A stretch of DNA of 64,000 nucleotides from Azospirillum oleiclasticum (GTDB taxonomy: Bacteria; Pseudomonadota; Alphaproteobacteria; Azospirillales; Azospirillaceae). Shown here piece after piece: positions 29,626 through 41,067 of this stretch (position 1 is its first letter; the number at the start of each line of letters is the position of its first letter). The stretch covers positions 1 to 64,000 of the forward strand of contig NZ_JABFFR010000003.1 of the NCBI RefSeq assembly GCF_013423485.1, given 5' to 3'. Made by a program: the position numbers and the translations under genes. The notes below the pieces were generated by a model. It searched no databases, had not been told where the DNA came from, and was given only the letters and a program-made list of their open reading frames with translations.

Positions 29626-29648
29626 CCCCTCTCCCATGGGGAGAGGGG
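29626..29648. repeat. CCCCTCTCCC-type palindrome
   Basis: A perfect 10-bp stem (29626-29635 with 29639-29648, ATG loop) lies between the dienelactone hydrolase gene and kdsA. It belongs to the same family as the palindromes at 3891, 3931 and 25781. Confidence 0.6.
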
Positions 29649-29657
29649 GAGGGCGGT

Positions 29658-30353
29658 TCAGGAGAGATGTTCGCGGAAGAAGTCCGCCGTGCGACCGTTG
29701 GCGAGCTCCGACGCCGCGGCGTCGAAATGATCCCCGCCCTTGCGGGCGAAGGCGTGGTCCATGCCCTCATAGACATGGGCAGTGACCTTGGGGTTGGCCG
29801 CCACCGCCTCCAGCACCGTGTCGCGTGCCTCCGGGGCCACGAACTTGTCCAACTCCGCCACATGCATCAGCAGCGGCTTCTTGATGTTCGGGACCTCGCC
29901 GACGAGATCCACAAGGCCGACTCCGTAGTAGCTGACGTTGGCGTCCACGTCGGAGCGGGACGCCATCAGAAAGGCCATCTTGCCGCCCAGGCAATAGCCG
30001 ACGGTGCCGACACGCGCGTTGCATTCCGTCTGCTGGCGGCACCAGTCGGCGGTGGACTTCAGATCCCCCACGCCCTTGTCGACGTCGAATTTCTGGAGCA
30101 GGGCGAAGGCCTTGTTCCATTCCTCCTGCGTCTTGTCGGTGATGTCCACGCCAGGCTCGATCCGCCAGAACAGGTCGGGGCAGACGGCCAGATAGCCTTG
30201 CCGCGCCAGATCGTCGGCAATGCCGCGCATCACCGCGTTCACCCCGAAGATTTCCTGGATGACCACGACAGCCGGCGCCGGCAGGGTCGCCGGTTTCGCC
30301 ACATAGGCCATGAACGCACCGCCGTCGGCGGCCTGGATGGTGACTTCGGTCAC
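29658..30353 (-). CDS. Dienelactone hydrolase family protein
   Basis: A 231-residue alpha/beta hydrolase. The catalytic Cys lies in GYCLGGKMAF, the acid in AELDKF and the His in MDHAFAR; the oxyanion region is VVVIQEIFGVN. Classical dienelactone hydrolase opens lactones in chlorocatechol breakdown, but most genomic copies outside such pathways have unknown ester substrates, and no aromatic pathway is visible here. A GTG at 30353 with GAGAGGG just upstream starts VTEVTIQAADGG, matching the family; an ATG at 30389 would add 12 residues. It lies between kdsA and the giant M10 gene. Confidence 0.9.
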   Translation of the reverse strand: MTEVTIQAADGGAFMAYVAKPATLPAPAVVVIQEIFGVNAVMRGIADDLARQGYLAVCPDLFWRIEPGVDITDKTQEEWNKAFALLQKFDVDKGVGDLKSTADWCRQQTECNARVGTVGYCLGGKMAFLMASRSDVDANVSYYGVGLVDLVGEVPNIKKPLLMHVAELDKFVAPEARDTVLEAVAANPKVTAHVYEGMDHAFARKGGDHFDAAASELANGRTADFFREHLS

Positions 30354-30558
30354 GATGCCCTCTCCCGTTTTCCGGTTACGGCCGGACATCGCCCGACCGC
30401 CGCGGGGGCATCATAGCCCTCGTCACCCGCGGAACCAACCGTCGAGCCCCGGCTCAGCCGGAAGGGGGGATGCAGGCCCTTTGGTTTTTGTTTTCCGGGA
30501 TTCCCGGAGGAGGAGGGCGGCGGATGATCGCCATTGCCCCCGCCAGTCGGGCACGCGT

Positions 30559-33500
30559 TCAAGTGCCAATGCGGCGATCTGATCCGAACAGCGCCCCCGA
30601 ACCGCTCACGTATCCGCCGCCATCGACCGCAACGAGGGTCGGGTCACTCCACAACTGACCGTCGAAGGCTTGCACGGTCAGTGTCTCGGCACCGTTGGCC
30701 CGGTAGGTGAGCCTGCCGAAGTCGCTGGCGACGAACTGATACTTGCCCTGTGCCGTGTCGTTCGCGTTGGCCCGGTTGACAGCCCCGTTCAGTTGCAGCG
30801 ATCCGGCGCCGTACGGATCGGTAACCTGATAGTATTTGATCGTGTCGCCGTTCGGATCGGTGAACGACACGAGATTCGACAACGGCGCGCTCCCCACCCC
30901 GTCCAGCGACTGCGGTGTCACTGTACCAACAGGCGCTCCTCCGATGTCGATTTCATAAAGCTCCATCGGGGCATGACCGGCGACATACGTGCCGAAGTAA
31001 TCAGTTCTGGCGATAATCCCGATCTTGAGTTTCTCCAAGCCCTGAACGGTGTAGGTTACCTGATCCAGGTAAGCGACATCGATCACGGCCTCGCCAGCCT
31101 CGAACGTGTGACCGGACGCGAGCGCCCGCGAATTGACGGGAGCACCGTTCAGATTGATGGAACCAGCACCGGAAGGGTCCTTTATATAGACTGCCGATAC
31201 CCAATCGCCTCCATAAACAGGATCCATCGACCAGATTTGGTCAGCCCAATTGCGGTTGATCGACTCTTTTAGCTGACGCAAGGTGATCGAGGTTCCCGGG
31301 CTGAAATCCAGCGGGTTGTCCGTGGTCGATGGAGGCGCCACCTCAAAGTGCAGCTTGGTTGGTGCGCTCCACTTCATATTGTCGTAAGCCTGAACAATGA
31401 TATCACCAGATGCCCATAGGGTCATGGTCGAATTCAATCCATCGAGCTGAGAGATCTCATAGAAATTTTCTCCCATTTCAGCAAAATACCCGGAAACTGG
31501 TTGTTCATCCATAGTAAATTTCCCGATCTCATCCGGGACATGCACGCGAAATTTGGGAATCCAAGTACTTATAAGCGCTCCATTTGCATCGTAGCCAGTG
31601 CACCACGTTGCATTGAATCGGAACGTTTCGTTAAATTCCGGAACAAGATAGAAGTCGGTTCTTCTGGTTACGACCGGAGGCGGGTCTTCCTTGGCAAACG
31701 TAATCGTCGCTGGATCACTCCATGAGACCCCATCGAATGCTTGGACGATGGTCGAGCCTAGACCCTGTGGATGGACGTAGCAATAAGCTCCCTCAGCGGT
31801 CACCCGGATCGAGCCGACAGGATCGGACGCATCGGTAACAACCTCCTTCGGGTCGAAGGCGAAGATTTGATTCCCACTGACGTGCTGGAATCGGTAATAG
31901 ACGATTGGATCATTCTCGGGATCGCTCACCGACATGAGGTAGCTGGTATCGGTATAGGAATCATTCGGTATATTGCTGGTCTTCCCTCGAACAACGGGGG
32001 CCTGATTGCCGACATAGGTGGAATAGGGCTGATAAGTGGTCGTTCCGCTGGCGTCGACGGCCTGAACCGTTATCCGCTCACGTCCGCCACCGGTGTAGGT
32101 CAGCTTGGACATGTCGGATGCCGCCACCAGATACCGACCTTCCGCTTGGTCGGCTGGAGAGGCGAGGTTTGCAACACCGTTCAGGAAAACATGACCCGCT
32201 CCGCTCGGATCCTCGACGCGGTAGAAGCTCGCACCGGTCTGCGTCAGCACACCCGGGTCGAACAGTTGCGCGAGCTTGACGGTTGCGTTCAACCCAACCG
32301 ATCTGCGGGCTGTCGCCTGCGCTCCCTCGCCCAGGATGACCGTGATCGGCGCATTCCAGCCACCCCCGTCGCTGGCCTGGAAGCGCAATTCGTTGAACCC
32401 TGTGGTGTTGATGGTCAGCTTGCTGAAATCGTTGGCGGATACTGTGTAATATCCTTGAAGAAAATCCGCTCCAGAACTGACGTTGACCGCTCCGTTCAAA
32501 TTGATCTCATCGAGGCCGCTCTCCCTTTTGACCCGGTAGTAAATTACCGAATCGCCGTCGCCGTCTTGTGCCGAATAGATGTCGGACAGTCGCAACGCCG
32601 TACCCTGCCGATTGCTGGCCGGAGAGATCATCCCGTCTGGGGTCCGGTTGCCGATGACCACCGTCGTCGTATCACTCTTCCGCAGGTGCGCAAGGGAGAG
32701 ATCATCGTGCGGCGTCGGACCATCAGCCGTAATGCGTTCAAGTCGCTCGATGTGGAATGTTGCCGAACCGCGTCCGGTGTAGGTGACCTTGGCGAAATCC
32801 TCGGGCGTGAGATCGAAGACCTGAAACGCCGAGTCGTCGATATTGACTATGTTGTAGAAGGGATTGAGATTCACCGCACCGTTGAGGTTAAACGTACCAG
32901 TGGCAGAGTTGTCATAGATGATGTAATGGTAGTATTTCGAGTTGTCAGGAGTCACAAAGCTTGACAACGCGACCGTTTCTCCAATCTTGAGCGTTTGGGA
33001 TGGAAGAACCGCGGCTGGAGCGCCTTCGGTGACGGCGACCTGGGTCGCCGCGCTCCAGGCGGTGCCATCTCCGACCTGGAAGGTCAGGCTTTCTCCTTGC
33101 GACCCGGTGTACGTCAACTTGTTGTATTCGGCGGCCGTAACCTGATAAACACCACGCGCTTGGTCGGCGGCGCTGGCGAGGTTTTTTACCCCGTTCAGTT
33201 GGATGCCCCCACCGCCCGCCGGATCGGTAATCCGGTAGAACCGTGCCGTTATGCCAGAGGTGGTGTCGATCTCATAGAGGAGGGAGAGCGGAATTTCCTG
33301 ACCCGGAGCGAGGTCGCGCGGCTTGCCGATGCCGACCAAACGACTGGTCACCGCAATCGCCGTTCTGGTCGCGTTGCTCCAGTTCACTCCATCAAACGCC
33401 TGGAAGCTCAGGGACTCCGCTCCTGAGCCCGTGTAGGTGAGCTTCGCGAAGTCGGCAGCACTGACCTGAACCATGCCCGCCGCCTTTTGGGCGGTGGTGG

Positions 33501-35508
33501 CGAGATTGACTGCGCCGTTCAGATTGATCCGCCCAGCCCCCGCTGGATCCGTGATCCTGTACATCTGGATGGTGTCACCCTCCGGGTCGCTCGCCGAGAA
33601 CAGCCGTGGCAGCGCCACGACCTCCCCGGCTCTGAGGCTGACCGTAGCGGCGGTGCCGACAGGGGCGGAGTTGGTGAGCCTTGCGGTGACCGGCGTGCTC
33701 CAACTGACACCGTCGAAAGCTTGGAAGCTCAAGGATTCGGTTCCCGAGCCCGTGTAGGTGAGCTTCGCGAAGTCGGCAGCATTGACCTGCACCATGCCCG
33801 CCGCCTTTTGGGCGGTGGTGGCGAGATTGACGGCACCGTTCAGGTTGATTCGTCCCGCCCCCGCCGGATCGGTGATCCGATACGTCCGGATGGTGTCACC
33901 ATCCGCGTCGGTCACCGAGAACAGATCGGACAACGCGACAGACTGTCCGATGCCCAACCTGTTTGAGACAGCGATGCCGGCTACGTTGCTGACGGCGACG
34001 TTGGTGGGGGCGCTCCAGCCGAGACCGTCGTGCGCCAGGAAGCTCAGCGTCTCGTTGCCGTTGCCGGTGTAGGTCACCTTGGCGAAGTCGGCGGCGGAGA
34101 ACTGGGAGATGCCCTGCGCGCGCTGGGTGGCGTTGGCCAGGTCCACCGCCCCGTTCAGCGACAGCGTGCCCGCACCCGCCGGGTTGGTCACGCGGTAGTA
34201 CTGGATCGAGTCCTCCGCGTCGGTCGCGGCGTAGAGATCCGACAGCGCCACCGTCGCGCCCTTCGCCAGCGCGGTCGGCGTGCCGGCGCCGACCGGAAGG
34301 GCGTTGCTGACGGCGACGTTGGTGGTGGCGCTCCAGCCGAGGCCGTCATGCGCCATGAAGCTCAGCGTCTCGTTGCCGTTGCCGGTGTAGGTCACCTTGG
34401 CGAAGTCGGCGGCGGAGAACTGGGAGATGCCCTGCGCGCGCTGGGTGGCGTTGGCGAGGTCCACCGCCCCGTTCAGCGACAGCGTGCCCGCACCCGCCGG
34501 GTTGGTCACGCGGTAGTACTGGATCGAGTCCTCCGCGTCGGTCGCCGCGTAGAGATCCGACAGCGCCACGGACTTGCCGGTTCCCAGAGCACGCGGAGCG
34601 CCGACACCGGTGGGGGTGCTGTTGGTGAGCTTGGCGTTGGCCGTGGCGCTCCAGGCCAGCCCGTCGAAAACCTGGAAGCCCAGGGTCTCGGTCCCGGCAC
34701 CGGTGTAGGTGAGCTTGGCGAAATCAGTCGCGCTGACTTGAATGCCGCCCGCCGCCTTTTGGGCCGCAGTCGCGAGGTTCACCGCGCCGTTCAGGTTGAC
34801 CAGCCCAGCCCCCGCCAGGTCGGTGATCCAGTAATATTGAACCGTCCGCCCATCGGAGTTTCCGGCTGAATACAGATCGGACAAGGCGACCGTCTGGCCG
34901 TTCCTCAGGCTGCGCGAAACGGCGCTGCCTGTCAGCGGCGCGGCGGCGGTCGAGGCCAGCACCTCACCGTCGGCGAACCGCAGGCGTTCGACATTCACCA
35001 TCGTGTCGGTGCCGTCCCGCCCGCTTACCAGGTCCTGCACCGTGATGCGGCCGTTTTCCGTCCACACCTTGTACTGCGCGCGCGTGCCGCGGTAGGTCGC
35101 GACGTCGGAGCCGGCTCCGCCGTCGAACGCGTCGTCACCCGCTCCACCGGTCAACAGGTTGTCGACGGCGTTGCCGACCAGCGTGTCGTTGCCCGCCCCG
35201 CCCACAGCATTCTCGATGGTCGAGCCATAAGCGATGGCGATGTTGTTCACCGCAGCGCCGCCGGTGGCGTTCACCCCGATCGAGCTGAAGGCTCCGGCGT
35301 TGAGGTCGATGCGGACCGCACGCGTCTGGGCCGACGCGTCCAGGGTGTCGGTGCCCCCTCCGTCCCAGATCGACCGGACCTCCGGCGCACTGGCGGACAC
35401 GATGTAGGTGTCGTCGCCTGTGGCAGCGCCCCGGTTGGCGCCGTAAAGATACTGTAGCGCCTGGATGTCATAAAGCTGCAGGGTCTGCGGGTTGCCGCCG
35501 TTCAGAGC
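30559..35508 (-). pseudogene. Giant RTX/repeat protein, C-terminal 1,650 codons, out of frame with its protease head
   Basis: This frame continues the M10 protease at 35502-36056 after a one-base shift. It begins ALNGGNPQTLQLYDIQALQYLYGAN, the normal serralysin sequence after the Met-turn. Two or three RTX nonapeptides follow (GGAGNDTLVGNAVDNLLTGG). Then come about 13 repeats of 95-107 residues, each with YYRVTDPAGAGTLSLNGAV and a FAKLTYTG...ETLSFQAFDGxxWS strand pair. The repeats resemble bacterial cadherin- or adhesin-like arrays. There is no independent start codon with a ribosome-binding site at the junction, so without frameshifting it would not be made. The 31.3-33.0 kb part is clearly richer in A+T and its repeats are more diverged. 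The C-terminus ends GALFGSDRRIGT. Secretion by a type I system is likely from the RTX motifs; no transporter genes are nearby. Confidence 0.78.
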
Positions 35509-36056
35509 CCGCCGTAATAGGACATCACCGTGTATTGCACGGAGTCTGTGGCCGCCGGCAGGTAGGGCCCGGGAACCGCGCCGGCGGTTCCGTCGTAATT
35601 GCCCGGATGTTTCAGCCCCAGCGCGTGACCGATCTCGTGCAGCGCCGTCATGAAGGCGTAGCTGCCGGCGGTCATGCTCTGATTTGGCGTATGGTTGATG
35701 TTGAAGAAGACGTCGCCGGCCTTGCCGGTGCCGCCGCCGTAGGAGGATGTGGCGACCCCGCTCAGGCTGCACTGTGCAAAGGTGATCTGGCCCTTCTCGG
35801 ACGTATCCTCGACAAAGCGGACGTTGCAGACCTGCTCATAAAGGCTTAGCGCCGCCTCGATGCCCGCCTTCATGGAGTCGGTCACCGCGGCGAAGTCCTT
35901 GGCCTCCGCCGCGCCGCTGGCATAGTAAGTCGGCAGGCTTGTGAGGAACGAATAGCTGATCGTGGTTGCGGTGCCAGTGGGCTTTCCGGCGTTCCAACGG
36001 TAACTGTCGCCCGCTAGAAGCGCATCGATGCTGTTGTTGCCGGTCAAGAAACCCAT
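35502..36056 (-). CDS. M10 (serralysin-like) metallopeptidase domain, truncated by frameshift
   Basis: A 184-residue open frame encoding the catalytic domain of a serralysin-like zinc protease. The zinc motif is HEIGHALGLKH (His140, Glu141, His144, His150), and the Met-turn is VMSYY with Met178 and Tyr180. It stops (TGA 35504-35502) directly after the Met-turn, exactly where the adjacent -1 frame picks up the family sequence. Restoring one G in the GGCGGGCTCTG stretch would give YYGGALNGGNPQTLQ and a protein of about 1,830 residues. The start MGFLTGNNSIDALL has no signal peptide, as expected for type I secreted proteins. The cause may be real inactivation, phase variation or a sequencing error. 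Confidence 0.85.
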   Translation of the reverse strand: MGFLTGNNSIDALLAGDSYRWNAGKPTGTATTISYSFLTSLPTYYASGAAEAKDFAAVTDSMKAGIEAALSLYEQVCNVRFVEDTSEKGQITFAQCSLSGVATSSYGGGTGKAGDVFFNINHTPNQSMTAGSYAFMTALHEIGHALGLKHPGNYDGTAGAVPGPYLPAATDSVQYTVMSYYGGL

Positions 36057-36661
36057 GACTGCACCTCTGTGGACACGCCTTCCCGCCTACCTCGATCCAA
36101 AGCTCCGAACACCACCGCTTCCACGCACTCCGGAACCATGCCGCCGGCGTGAGCCACTGCGGCATTTGTTGGTTGCACGATCAAAGAGGCGTTGTCTCGA
36201 CAACTTGGGATCAGCTCCAATCAACTAAAGATGGCGGTCGCTAAAATCTTTGTAGCGACGAGGATAATATCCTTTGCGTAGATGGTCCATTTGATTTGTG
36301 CATGCCGATGCATGCGACGCCCAGTTGGTGTCACCGCCGAACATGGGTACACCCGAACTCGCACCAAGTCGTGCAGCATAGCCGACAAGAGCCGGCATGC
36401 CCGGAATCCCAGGGTTCCAGCCCGATCAGTCCTGTATGGGACCACAGGCAAGCGGCGGCATCGGACGAGGACTGTCTTGTGACGGGCAAGATCCGCAAGA
36501 ATGCGACGCGGCAGTACGCGGCGGATGCGACCATATGTCCGGCGGTCAACACAGAGGGGAGGCCGGTGCCGAAACCCGGATCGCGTAGGCCGATGTCCGC
36601 GCGGGACGCTGGCACCCGCGGCACCACGGGGATGTTGTCCGGGTGCCGCGGGAGAGCGCGT
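36057..36661. other. 605-base gene-free region between the M10 gene and pyrG
   Basis: No frame here has both a plausible start and protein-like composition. The part nearest the M10 gene (about 36150-36300) is A+T-richer than the rest and probably holds its promoter. The far end carries the pyrG 3' hairpin at 36615-36652. Nothing else is recognised. Confidence 0.6.
36615..36652 (-). terminator. GC-rich hairpin downstream of pyrG
   Basis: An 11-bp perfect stem (CCCGCGGCACC at 36615-36625 with 36642-36652) lies ten bases past the pyrG stop. There is no T-tract, so termination is uncertain. Confidence 0.45.
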
Positions 36662-38290
<1,629 letters not shown>

Positions 38291-38404
38291 GGCTGTCGTG
38301 ACCTGTTCGACGAGATGGAACCTTGTTCGAGAACGCACAAAGGAAAGAGGCGGCTCCGGATGATGCCGCCTCTCCTCAAAGCATCCGGCTTGTCGCGTCG
38401 GCGT

Positions 38405-38734
38405 TTACTGCGCGACGGGCGGAGCCGGCGTTGCGGGGACGGCCGGCTGCGGGGCCTGCTGCTGGGCCGGAGCCGCGGGCATGCTGTCGATGATCGAGGT
38501 CGGGCGCGAGTGGCCGCCCGCCAGGATCGCCAGGATGATGCTGGTCGTCATGAAGCCCGCGGCGAGGATCGCGGTGGTGCGGGTCAGCAGGTTGGCCGAG
38601 CCGCGGGTGGTCATCATGCCGCCCATGGTGCCGCCGCCGATGCCGAGTCCGCCGCCTTCCGACCGCTGGATCAGGATGACGCCCACCAGCGCCAGCGCGA
38701 TCAGCAGGTGAATGACCAAGAGCACCGTTTCCAT
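38405..38734 (-). CDS. secG: Preprotein translocase subunit SecG
   Basis: A 109-residue inner-membrane protein with two membrane helices (METVLLVIHLLIALALVGVIL and TTAILAAGFMTTSIILAILAG). Between them is the conserved LIQRSEGGGLGIGGG...GSANLLTRTT loop. It associates with SecYE to assist export. A Pro/Ala/Gln-rich tail follows, typical of alphaproteobacterial SecG. It lies between tpiA and pyrG. Confidence 0.96.
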   Translation of the reverse strand: METVLLVIHLLIALALVGVILIQRSEGGGLGIGGGTMGGMMTTRGSANLLTRTTAILAAGFMTTSIILAILAGGHSRPTSIIDSMPAAPAQQQAPQPAVPATPAPPVAQ

Positions 38735-38868
38735 CGAACTCCGTTCCCCACGCTTGCGCGTGACGGCGTCAGGGCGCCGGCACCCGCCAAACCGAATGCG
38801 CGCCGCGACCTCCCATCGGAAGCCGCGGCGCGCGCGACGAGGGTTTTACCCCGCCCGCGTCCGATATG

Positions 38869-39624
38869 CTAGCGGCAACTCGCGGCGATGGCCCAGAAGT
38901 CGTCCGCTTTCAGCGAGGCGCCTCCGACCAGCGCCCCATCCACATTCGGCACCGCCATCAGCTCGGCCGCGTTGCCCGGCTTCACCGACCCACCGTAGAG
39001 GATGCGCACGCCGTCGGCCGCGTCCACCTTGCCGGCCAGCTCGGCGCGGATGTGGGCGTGCATGTCGGCGACGTCCTGCGGGGTGGCGGTCTTGCCGGTT
39101 CCGATCGCCCAGACCGGCTCGTAGGCCACCACCGTGTTGGCGGCCGTCGCCCCGGCCGGCAGGGAGCCGGCGAGCTGGCGCGACACCACGGCGTTCGCCT
39201 GGCCCGCATCGCGCTCCGCCTCCGTCTCGCCGACGCAGACGATGGCGATCAGCCCCTCCGCGTGGGCCGCAGCCGCCTTGGCGGCGATCAGGGCGTCGCC
39301 CTCGGCGTGGTCCTGACGACGCTCGGAATGGCCGACGATGACGAAGCGGCAGCCGGCGTCCACCAGCATCTGGGCGCTGACGTCGCCGGTGTGCGCGCCA
39401 TGCTGCTTGACCGCGCAATCCTGGGCGCCCAGCAGCAGCGGGCTGTCGCTGATCGCCTCACCGACCGGGAAGAGGAGCGGGAAGGGCGGGCAGACCAGCA
39501 GTTCGAACGGCACCTCGCCGGCACCCTTCAGGCGGCCGGCGAGGTCCGACGCCAGCGCCAGCCCGTCGGCCCGGCGCCCGTTCATCTTCCAGTTTCCGGC
39601 AATCAGCGTGCGGCGTTGGGCCAT
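38869..39624 (-). CDS. tpiA: Triose-phosphate isomerase
   Basis: A 251-residue glycolytic enzyme interconverting dihydroxyacetone phosphate and glyceraldehyde 3-phosphate. It shows AGNWKMNG with the catalytic Lys, VGHSERR with the electrophilic His, [11 protein letters not shown] with the catalytic Glu, and the phosphate loop [11 protein letters not shown] 39624 starts [16 protein letters not shown]. It is the first gene of the tpiA-secG-pyrG run. A 13-base tandem repeat lies about 75 bases upstream. Confidence 0.98.
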   Translation of the reverse strand: MAQRRTLIAGNWKMNGRRADGLALASDLAGRLKGAGEVPFELLVCPPFPLLFPVGEAISDSPLLLGAQDCAVKQHGAHTGDVSAQMLVDAGCRFVIVGHSERRQDHAEGDALIAAKAAAAHAEGLIAIVCVGETEAERDAGQANAVVSRQLAGSLPAGATAANTVVAYEPVWAIGTGKTATPQDVADMHAHIRAELAGKVDAADGVRILYGGSVKPGNAAELMAVPNVDGALVGGASLKADDFWAIAASCR

Positions 39625-39697
39625 GGCGCGGGTGTCCTCCGGGTGATTGTTCTGCCGGCTCCTGCATAGCAAGGGCGGGGCGGATTTTCCACCAAGT

Positions 39698-39813
39698 GCC
39701 TTGGGCGGGTGGCTTGGGCGGGTGGCTTGGGCGGGTGGCTTGGGCGGGTGGCTTGGGCGGGTGGCTTGGGCGGGTGGCTTGGGCGGGTGGCTTGGGCGGG
39801 TGGCTTGGGCGGT
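39698..39813. repeat. 13-base tandem repeat (VNTR-like), about nine units
   Basis: GGCTTGGGCGGGT is repeated seven times without error at 39711-39801, with one imperfect copy on each side (39698-39710 and 39802-39813). It lies in the divergent promoter region between tpiA and the RTX peptidase gene. The unit length is not a multiple of three and no frame through it is protein-like. Confidence 0.95.
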
Positions 39814-39968
39814 CGGCCACTCGTCAGACCATCCGCGAAATGGTTTACGCTTCGTTACTCTTAAGGATAAGAGGGGCTTTGGTCACAACATTCGCTCGGT
39901 TGCACGCCCATCCTACCCCTGTCGAACCGGCCCATAGAGGGCGGACGGTGTCAAAAGGGGGCAGTGTC

Positions 39969-41063
39969 ATGGCGACGACGGCGAACAGCGGCGGGACTGG
40001 CACTCAATTCGCAGGGGCGTCCATGCCCGTCACCTATTACGAATCCCGGGCGGACGGCGGCTACGCCTGGTACGTCAATTACGACCTGTCCTTCGACGGG
40101 TCCAACTTCATGGTCAACACCCGCATCGACCTGACCGGCGCCAACCCCGGCGCCACCCAGGCGGTGTGGGAGCAGGGGATCGAGCGGGTGTGGAACGGCA
40201 AGGCCGCCCTGAAGGACGGCACCAACGTGTTCGGCATCCGCTTCGACGTCAGCTTCGTGGACAGTGCCGACGCGCATTATCAGGTGAATGTGCACAGCGG
40301 CTACGGCGCGTCCAACATGCTGGACTGGTACCTGCAGACCGATTGGGGCCCGTCCTACCAGGACGAGCTGGCGGCGCACGAATACGGCCACATGATCGGA
40401 ATGTTCGACCAGTACGCCGGCGGCGCCACCTACGGCAGCCAGACGCAGACCGGCACCATCATGTCGGACCTGGGCGGCGCGGTGACGCTCGACAGCTTCT
40501 TCTCCATCGACCAGTACGCCGAGCAGCTCACCGGACGGACCTTCGCGATCGTCACCGCCTCCACCCTGCCGCCGTCGCAGCCGGCCATCAACACGGTGCA
40601 GGGCACCGCCGCGTCGGAAAGCCTGACCGGCACCGTCGGGGCCGACCTGATCATCGGCGGCGACGGCAAGGACGAGCTGTCCGGGCTCGGCGGCTTCGAC
40701 ACGCTCCAGGGCGGCAACGGCGACGACACGCTGCGCGGACAGGACGGCGACGACAAGCTCTACGGCGGGGCCGGCAACGACATGCTCTATGGCGGCAACG
40801 GCAACGACTGGCTGTGGGGAGACGCCGGTCGCGACACCGTCAAGGGCAACGCGGGCGCCGACACCTTCGCTTTCGCCCGCGGCTGCGGCAGCGACCGCGT
40901 GGTGGATTTCAGCTTCGCCGAGGGCGACCGCCTCGCCGTCAACGGCATGGGCTACACGGTCACCCAGGCCAGCGACGGCGCCTTCTTCAGTTTCGGTGGC
41001 GGCGATCAGGTGCTGGTCGCCGGCCTGCGCAAGAGCGACATCACCGCGGCCTATTTCGTGTGA
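39969..41063 (+). CDS. RTX calcium-binding protein with HExxH peptidase-like motif
   Basis: A 364-residue protein. The N-terminal 200 residues carry HEYGHMIGMFDQY (His137, Glu138, His141), a zinc-peptidase motif, but lack the third His of serralysins at the usual spacing. Around residues 215-290 are six to seven RTX nonapeptides (GGDGKDELSGLGG, GGNGDDTLRGQDGDDKLYGG, GGAGNDMLYGGNGNDW). The tail FSFAEGDRLAVNGMGY... ITAAYFV is the typical region carrying a type I secretion signal. There is no N-terminal signal peptide. It is therefore probably exported by an ABC/type I system, with calcium-dependent folding outside the cell. ATG 39969 follows AGGGGGC; the frame upstream to 39696 runs through the 13-base repeat and is not counted. 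The substrate is unknown. Confidence 0.83.
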   Translation: MATTANSGGTGTQFAGASMPVTYYESRADGGYAWYVNYDLSFDGSNFMVNTRIDLTGANPGATQAVWEQGIERVWNGKAALKDGTNVFGIRFDVSFVDSADAHYQVNVHSGYGASNMLDWYLQTDWGPSYQDELAAHEYGHMIGMFDQYAGGATYGSQTQTGTIMSDLGGAVTLDSFFSIDQYAEQLTGRTFAIVTASTLPPSQPAINTVQGTAASESLTGTVGADLIIGGDGKDELSGLGGFDTLQGGNGDDTLRGQDGDDKLYGGAGNDMLYGGNGNDWLWGDAGRDTVKGNAGADTFAFARGCGSDRVVDFSFAEGDRLAVNGMGYTVTQASDGAFFSFGGGDQVLVAGLRKSDITAAYFV

Positions 41064-41067
41064 ACGT

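Noticed and set aside
35490..35530. Programmed ribosomal frameshift site in the giant M10 gene
   Set aside because: No slippery heptamer of the X-XXY-YYZ type and no clear stimulatory structure is visible; a single lost G explains the junction more simply.
36057..36661. A coding gene between the M10 gene and pyrG
   Set aside because: Open frames here are short or run through pyrG as shadows, and none has a ribosome-binding site with protein-like composition.
39698..39813. CRISPR array
   Set aside because: The 13-base units are contiguous with no spacers and there are no cas genes nearby; it is a simple tandem repeat.
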